64,000 bases of DNA from Zea mays (lineage: Eukaryota > Streptophyta > Magnoliopsida > Poales > Poaceae). The translations under genes and the position numbers were made by a program. Under the pieces are notes generated by a model, which saw only the letters and a list, made by a program, of their open reading frames with translations, had not been told where the DNA came from and made no database searches. Numbering within the stretch: position 1 is the stretch's first letter; every line of letters starts with the position of its first letter. The stretch lies in the NCBI RefSeq assembly GCF_902167145.1, contig NC_050100.1, positions 213,336,081-213,400,080 of the forward strand, given 5' to 3'. Shown piece by piece: positions 58,806 to 64,000 of the stretch.

Positions 58806-60139
58806 ATGTGTTTATGTCTACATCTATGACAGGAAACACATCTACTACATCTCTCTCCAAGCTCACTTGCTACCATTGCACAATGCGTAGTAGTAGATAA
58901 GTATCACCGATATTCTTGAATTATATTTTTGGATGGAGGTAATATTATTTAAAGAAGAGCTTTGCATGCTATTTCTTTTGTTTGAATAATGCATTATACT
59001 TAAATTCCCTTTTTTGCATGTGTGAAATTTTTTCTTCGTAATATTTTTTCCATGGATCAGACTTGTGAGTCATTTTCATAAACCAACGCCAAGCATGAAT
59101 CCATGTTTCCTACTTCAAACCCCGAACAAACTCCATGAGCAGGAGGCATTCATGTTGTCGTCGCTCATCGATAACGAGAAGAAGCTTGACGACTGTCAGT
59201 TCGACCTTTAAAAGCAGTCTTACGTGGTTGCATGCGCCGCTGTGTACGACAAGCTCCCGCGAAGTCGCCGCTTGGACGCGGTCCAGAGCAGCTGCACTGT
59301 GCTGTCCATCGTTAAGCAGGGGGGCCTCATGGTTGTCGCCAACGTCGACGACTCTCGGTTTGTTCTGGACACCGCATCCGACGACGACGCCATCACGTCG
59401 TCCAGCTCATCGTCCACCTGAAGCCCAACCTGCCACGTAAGTCGCTACTGACCGGACATGAATTCTTGTGCGCTGGGACGATGGACGTTGCTGACGTTAT
59501 GTGAGTGTCCTCGAACATGATGTATGTAGTGGAATAGCACATTCGGTGGTGCAACGGCCAGGGGTACTACCTCGCTGATGAGCCCGGGATGCACTTCATT
59601 TGGCAGCCCAACCAAGAGTCATCGGTACTCGTTATGTCGTGTGCGTTCAACGACTACTATATCGAGGATTGAGGATTGTGGCGTCATCTTGGCGCCGAAG
59701 GTGACACAGAGGAGGATCGACAACAGTGACTAGTTCGTCATCCTCGCCACCGTCAGGGTAGCTTTTGTGCCGGCCTGCCTTTAATTCTCTTCGCAAACAC
59801 ATACACACTTACCTTTTTGTTTAAGCAAGAGCATATGGTGGTGCGTGTCTGATGACTAACGATGTACGAGGGAATTTTTCCAGCATGTGTGGAACGTGCT
59901 CGTGCTCTCCAATGATGAGACCATACAAATCGTGGCATATATCGAAGTTTGCATGATACTGATGGTTGCAATGTAGTGGTGAAATAACTAGATTAAAATA
60001 ACAAAATTTATGTATGGCTAGGATCACAAATTGATTATGAAACATTTTCTCATAACAATATAACACAGATTTTGTATATAAGTTATCGTAGTATACTGGT
60101 ATTATATATTCCCGTTGCAACGCACGGGCATCCAACTAG
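58806..60139 (+). mobile_element. Helitron IV carrying a PP2C gene fragment (3' end defined)
   Basis: The last ~350 bp (59787-60139) match the 3' part of Helitron II, with a perfect hairpin CCCGTTGCAACGCACGGG at 60111-60128 and a canonical CTAG end followed by T at 60140. Between the previous 3' end and this one lies a broken protein phosphatase gene fragment in the same orientation. The 5' TC end was not found, so the left boundary is only the end of the preceding Helitron. Confidence 0.7.
59136..59760 (+). pseudogene. Captured protein phosphatase 2C fragment (two exons)
   Basis: Exon-like part 1 (59136-59436) encodes EKKLDDCQFDL, ACAAVYDKL, SIVKQGGLMVVANVDDSRFV and HLKPNLP, the order seen in plant PP2Cs. 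The motif normally reading NVGDSRAVLG is NVDDSRFVLD here. A gtaagt donor at 59437 and tatgtag acceptor at 59529 bound a 93-bp intron. Part 2 (59530-59758) encodes IRWCNGQGYYLADEPG, then GVILAPKVTQRRIDNSD and FVILATV. Lesions are a TAA after CQFDL, a frameshift near 59400, a break after YYIED, and a TAG after RIDNSD. N- and C-terminal PP2C parts and several metal ligands are missing. It cannot be active. The intron shows it was captured as genomic DNA, as Helitrons do. Confidence 0.82.
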
Positions 60140-60225
60140 TTAAACTTTAAGGTTACAAAACTGTTCTACACTGAAACACAGGTTAGTTGGAATGGTGGAA
60201 GGGTAAGCTCGGTCCCTAATGTTCC
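60140..60225. other. Short spacer
   Basis: Unassigned sequence between a Helitron end and the LINE 3' end. Confidence 0.5.
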
Positions 60226-60306
60226 TTTTTTTGATAGAACAGGAGAGGCGAGCCCCTACTGGAATTTTATTAAAACTTTAAAACGACAGAGTTAGGAGCA
60301 TACAGG

Positions 60307-60852
60307 TAGGCCTGGGCAAAAAGAACCGGAACCGAGGAACCGAACCGAAATAACCGAGAACCGGAACCGAACTAACCGAACCGAAGGAACCGTTATGAAT
60401 TTCGGTTCTGGTTTTTTGAGAACCGAAATAAATGAGATATTTTTCGGTTCTGCACTCTAAAGAACCGAAAGAACCGAAAGAACCGAAAAACCCAAAAGTA
60501 TTAGATTCAATTTGTTACATGTGTTTGTAACTTCTGATGTTGTGTTATCGACTTATGTTGAACCTCTAATCATCCATGTATTATCTATAAAATTATGGTA
60601 ATTGTGCACTTGTCGTTGTTTGTGGGGAGATGTTGCTGAAATTTCTCACAAAAGTTATCGTTATTCAGAATTTTAGAGTGACTGTTACAGTTCGGTTAGA
60701 ACCGAGGAACCGAACCGAAGAACCGAGAACCGAACTAGTCGGTTCTGGTTTCTTTATCTTGCTATTTCGGTTCTAGTTTTTGAAGAACCGAATATCTACA
60801 AGAACTGAGGAACCGAACCGAACCGAATCGAAGAACCGAATGCCCAGTCCTA
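60307..60852. mobile_element. hAT-type MITE of AACCGAA repeats, 546 bp, TSD CATACAGG
   Basis: The 8-bp duplication CATACAGG is at 60299-60306 and 60853-60860. The ends TAGGCCTGGGCA and TAGGACTGGGCA match at 11 of 12 positions. Both subterminal regions are dense arrays of GAACCGAA/GGAACCG and the reverse complement TTCGGTTC, around an AT-rich middle. It is non-coding. Confidence 0.93.
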
Positions 60853-60894
60853 CATACAGGAAGACAAATTACATAAGGTTATAAGTGGTGGTTT

Positions 60895-61915
60895 CTACTG
60901 CCAATGTTGAAGCCATACAGGGATGGTCGAATCAAATCTGCCTTTAGCTCTATGAGTGACTAGATGTAATTCTTTTGTGAACTCATTTTTACATTGTTGC
61001 ACTGTTGGGTCCTTGTCTTGAAAAAGCCAGGCATTACAGCACTTCCAAATGCTCCAAGTCATGAGAATGACGATTTCCATAGAGAAGGGAACATTGAGCT
61101 GCTGTTCTAGATTTGCTGCAGCATCCACAGGATTAGTAATTCTTGGGGGCGTCAAACCAATTGAATTCCAGCAGGCCTTCGCGAAGTTACATCTGAGTAA
61201 AAGATGGTAAAGAGTTTCCTCCTTTTGCCAGATGCAGTTCTCACAAGTGTAAGACTCAAGAGTCATGTTTTTCCTCTTCAGCATATCCCTTGTATTGAGT
61301 CTGTTCTTTAACCAAAGCCAAAAAAAGACCTTATGCTTTGGTTGACATTTATTTTTCCAAAGCGATCTGAAAATCTGATGAACTTGAGCCTGACCCATCA
61401 AATGCCTATAAGTCTTATTTGTAGAGAAATTTTCAGATCCCCAAATGAGTTTCCAAGCATCCTTTGCGTTGGTCACCGCGATTTGTCCCCAAGTTTCGTC
61501 TAATTCAATAAATTGTTCATAGGCCTGCACTGACAGAGGAAGCTGGAAAAGCTCAATAAGGTGGTCCTTTTGTTTAGCTTCTTTGACAGTAAGTTTGCTG
61601 TTACAGGCAAAGGAAAATAATTTGGGATATTGATGGGTCGGGATGCCCTTATTCCACATATCTCCCCAGAAAAGAATAGTTCTCCCATCACCAATAGTTG
61701 GGGCGGCCAGTCCCTTGAAATCTTGGACAAGACTAAGCAAACTTTTCCACCAAAAGGAACCAATTTTTGAGCAGCTAGGGAGCCTGTCTGTCCTGTAGTA
61801 GTTGTTCCAAACCAGATTTACCCAAGGTAGATCATGATTATTGAAGAACTTGTGCAAAAACTTCAAAAGCAAAGCCTTGTTGTGCGTCTCCAATCTAACC
61901 GCTCCAAGGCCCCCA
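60895..61915 (-). pseudogene. LINE ORF2, C-terminal domain
   Basis: It contains the zf-RVT region (KHKVFFWLWLKNRLNTRDML, then C-x2-C with YTCENCIWQKEETLYHLLL) and ends with WSIWKCCNAWLFQ. The natural stop is at 60895. It is separated from the RT part by a frameshift near 61915, within a run of A and G. Confidence 0.88.
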
Positions 61916-62940
61916 TTTTTTTAGTCTGAGTAATCATGCTCCAAGCAGCCAGAGCTGGTTTCTTCGAGTTGACGTCATTTCCTCTCCAAAGACAATGTTT
62001 CCGATAAGAATCAATCTTCTTGACCGTGGCAACCGGAATTTTCAGGGTGCACATCAGAAAGGTCGGGAGAGCTGAGAACACCGAGTTAACAAGCTCTAAC
62101 CTGTCGGTCTGGGAGAGGAGAGCAGAAGTACAGGACAATCTCTTCTCAATCCTATGAATGAGCGGTAAAAAGCAGTAGATTTTAGGCTTTGACAGACCAA
62201 GCGGAACACCAAGGTAGGTGAAGGGCATTGAACCCGTCTGACAATTGAGAGTTCTGGCTAGAATCTCCATTTTAGCTGAGCAAACATTGATGGGGTACAT
62301 ACTTGATTTATTATAGTTCACCTTGAGCCCCGTCGAAGTTGCAAAAGAGTTAAGAACGGCTCTGAGAAAAAATAATTGTCTAGGGCAAGCTTCCATTATC
62401 AATAATGTGTCATCAGCATATTGAACGATCGGAAAATCTTGACCACAGTTCACGGCGAGGGGCAACTTGAGCAGGTCTTGTTGTCGCGCTTTATTGATGA
62501 TGCTCTGAAGCAGATCCGCCGCGAGAACAAAAAGGAGAGGCGAGAGGGGGTCTCCCTGTCTAACCCCACGCTTGCAATGGAAAGTTTTCCCTGAGATACC
62601 ATTAAGGAGGACCGAGGACGTACCAGACTGAAGAATATCCCTAATCCAGCTCATCCACCTGGGCCCAAAACCTCTATGCGACAGCACCTGAAGAATCAGC
62701 TCATGCTCAAGTGAATCAAAGGCCTTTTCAAAATCCAATTTGAGCACAATGATCTCTTTTTTTGAGATATGGCAAAGATGAATATATTCATATGCCCAGA
62801 CCAAGCAGTCCTGAATGGTTCTTCCTTTGATGAAGCCATATTGATTTTTGTGAACAAGGGAAGTCATCACTGTCTGTAAACGATTGGCCAGCAGCTTAGT
62901 GATGATTTTCATACTATTGTTCAGAAGCGATATTGGTCGG
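61863..62940 (-). pseudogene. LINE ORF2, reverse transcriptase core
   Basis: Non-LTR RT motifs are in order: [53 protein letters not shown] and the active site [13 protein letters not shown], then LKVNYNKS and [10 protein letters not shown]. The active-site YADD is intact. A frameshift near 62940 cuts it from the upstream part and one near 61915 from the downstream part. Confidence 0.93.
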
Positions 62941-63600
62941 AAATCCCACTAAACGAGCATTATCCTTCTTCAGAATCAGGACAATAAAAGAACCATTGAT
63001 ACTTCGAAGGCAAACATCCCCGTGGTAAAATTGGTCACATAAGTCATAGAAGTCCTGAGAAATAATCGGCCAACATTTTTTGATAAAATTGGTATTAAAC
63101 CCATCAGGTCCCAGAGATTTGTCAGAAGGGAGAGCAGCAACAATGCTATCAATTTCTTGCTTTGAAAATGGCTCATCTAACCAATGCAAGTCGCTATGAA
63201 AGAATAACAAGCTAGGGAGATCAAAGACATTTTCCAAAAAATCTGAAGATCCCAAACGACATTTGAAGACATTCCAAAGCAGGTTAGCTTTAAGATCATG
63301 CTCTGAAAAGATTGAGCCACTGTCATCCGAGAGCAACGCAATTGTATTACGGCCATGCTTTACCGTTGCATGAGCATGAAAGAATCTAGAGCAGATATCT
63401 CCATCGGTGACCCATTTGATGGAAGCCCATTGCTTCCAATAATTTTTTTGAAACTGAAGCAACCCAACATTCTTGGATTGCAACAACTCACAGAAATTCC
63501 ATTCTTCAATCGAAAGGTCACGGTGCTCTTCAATAATATCAATGAACTCAATAAGCAACTTAATTTGTCTCACAGTTTTGTCAATTTTTGGCAGAGAACG
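62914..63600 (-). pseudogene. LINE ORF2, linker and RT start
   Basis: It encodes the region between endonuclease and RT (WKQWASIKWVTDGDICSRFF, then HAHATVKHGRNTIALL) and the first RT block (LPSDKSLGPDGFNTNFIKK). It is joined to the downstream part only across a one-nucleotide shift. Confidence 0.88.
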
Positions 63601-63766
63601 CGGCCACTTCGAGGATCTTTCTGGTGGACTTGAATTTTGCTGTTAAGTTCTTCGCTTTGTCCAAAAGAATTGGCTGACCAGTCCAAGAATTTTGGAAAAC
63701 AGTCATAAACTCATCGAATTGCAGCCGGAAATTTTCAAATCTAAAGATCTTGGGTTTGGGGACCTT

Positions 63767-64000
63767 TTACTTGAAAGAAATCAGACAAGGTACATGATCA
63801 GAAATATCCCTAGGCAGCGTTGTTGCGTGGGTGTCAGGGTAACACACCGACCATTCTTGCGACATGAAAAACCAATCGAGTCTCTGAAGAAGGGGCTCCC
63901 TTTGCCTATTCGACCAAGTAAAGGAGAGGCCATGGAGGGGAATTTCCATCAGATCCAGCTGACTGATTGCCTCGTTAAATTTCAACATCAGGTTAATATC
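63767..64000 (-). pseudogene. LINE ORF2, endonuclease C-terminus (partial)
   Basis: It carries the APE-type endonuclease end: HGLSFTWSNRQREPLLQRLD, then WFF and the catalytic SDHVPCL. An in-frame TAA at 63767-63769 follows, and at least one further shift lies between 63590 and 63767. The start is beyond the window edge. Confidence 0.88.

Larger units (their letters stand above)
60226..64000 (-). mobile_element. L1-type LINE, 3' 3.8 kb (continues beyond the window)
   Basis: On the minus strand the order is endonuclease C-terminus, RT, zinc-knuckle/C-terminal domain, short 3' UTR ending TTCCAGTAGGGGCTCGCCTC and a poly(A) of seven (T-run 60226-60232). This is the standard ORF2 layout of plant L1 elements. 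The endonuclease start and ORF1 lie right of the window. A hAT MITE sits in the 3' UTR. Confidence 0.92.

Overview
This is plant nuclear DNA, almost certainly maize (Zea mays) or a very close relative. The evidence is the nested LTR retrotransposons (an Opie/Ji-type Copia element with its characteristic CACCGGAC-n-GTCCGGTG LTR palindromes, and a large GC-rich Gypsy element), Helitrons whose 3' ends carry the GTTGCAACGCACGG hairpin, a CACTA end beginning CACTACCGGAA, Tourist and hAT MITEs, L1-type LINEs, and a small number of GC-rich, intron-containing grass genes. There are no bacterial-style operons, no CRISPR array and no recognisable tRNA or rRNA gene.

Layout. 1-8535: a Gypsy 3' LTR (204-2007) has landed inside the reverse transcriptase of a minus-strand Opie/Ji-like Copia element (2008-8535), which appears to lie in a CACTA-derived region ending at 10472 that holds a 281-bp-arm hairpin. 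10473-13592: AT-rich intergenic DNA with three short Tourist-like MITEs with exact TTA/TAA target duplications. 13593-39409: one minus-strand Gypsy element with a perfect CATGG target duplication. It contains three later insertions that can each be delimited exactly: a 9.66-kb non-coding LTR element (16987-26649, TSD GGGGT), an Opie/Ji solo LTR (30014-31600, TSD GCTCC) and a hAT MITE (32649-33344, TSD CTCTGAAC). The Gypsy genes gag, protease, RT, RNase H and integrase are all legible but carry stop codons and one frameshift. 39410-43965: intergenic DNA with two LINE relics and a (GA)18 repeat.

43966-52921 is the genic island: a two-exon Nudix hydrolase gene, then two six-exon caleosin/peroxygenase genes in tandem with identical intron positions and phases. 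One caleosin intron uses a GC donor. The second caleosin begins only about 270 bp downstream of a Helitron 3' end.

53541-60139 is a Helitron cluster: two closely related Helitrons in opposite orientation form a roughly 1.1-kb-arm inverted repeat, one more is interrupted by a MITE, several 3' ends stand in series, and one copy carries a broken, intron-containing protein phosphatase 2C fragment. 60226-64000 is the 3' part of a minus-strand L1-type LINE (endonuclease, RT, zinc-knuckle domain), frameshifted and carrying a hAT MITE in its 3' UTR.

Only three protein-coding host genes are supported (Nudix and two caleosins). Everything else recognisable is transposon-derived. Substitution counts between LTRs were made by eye and are approximate.
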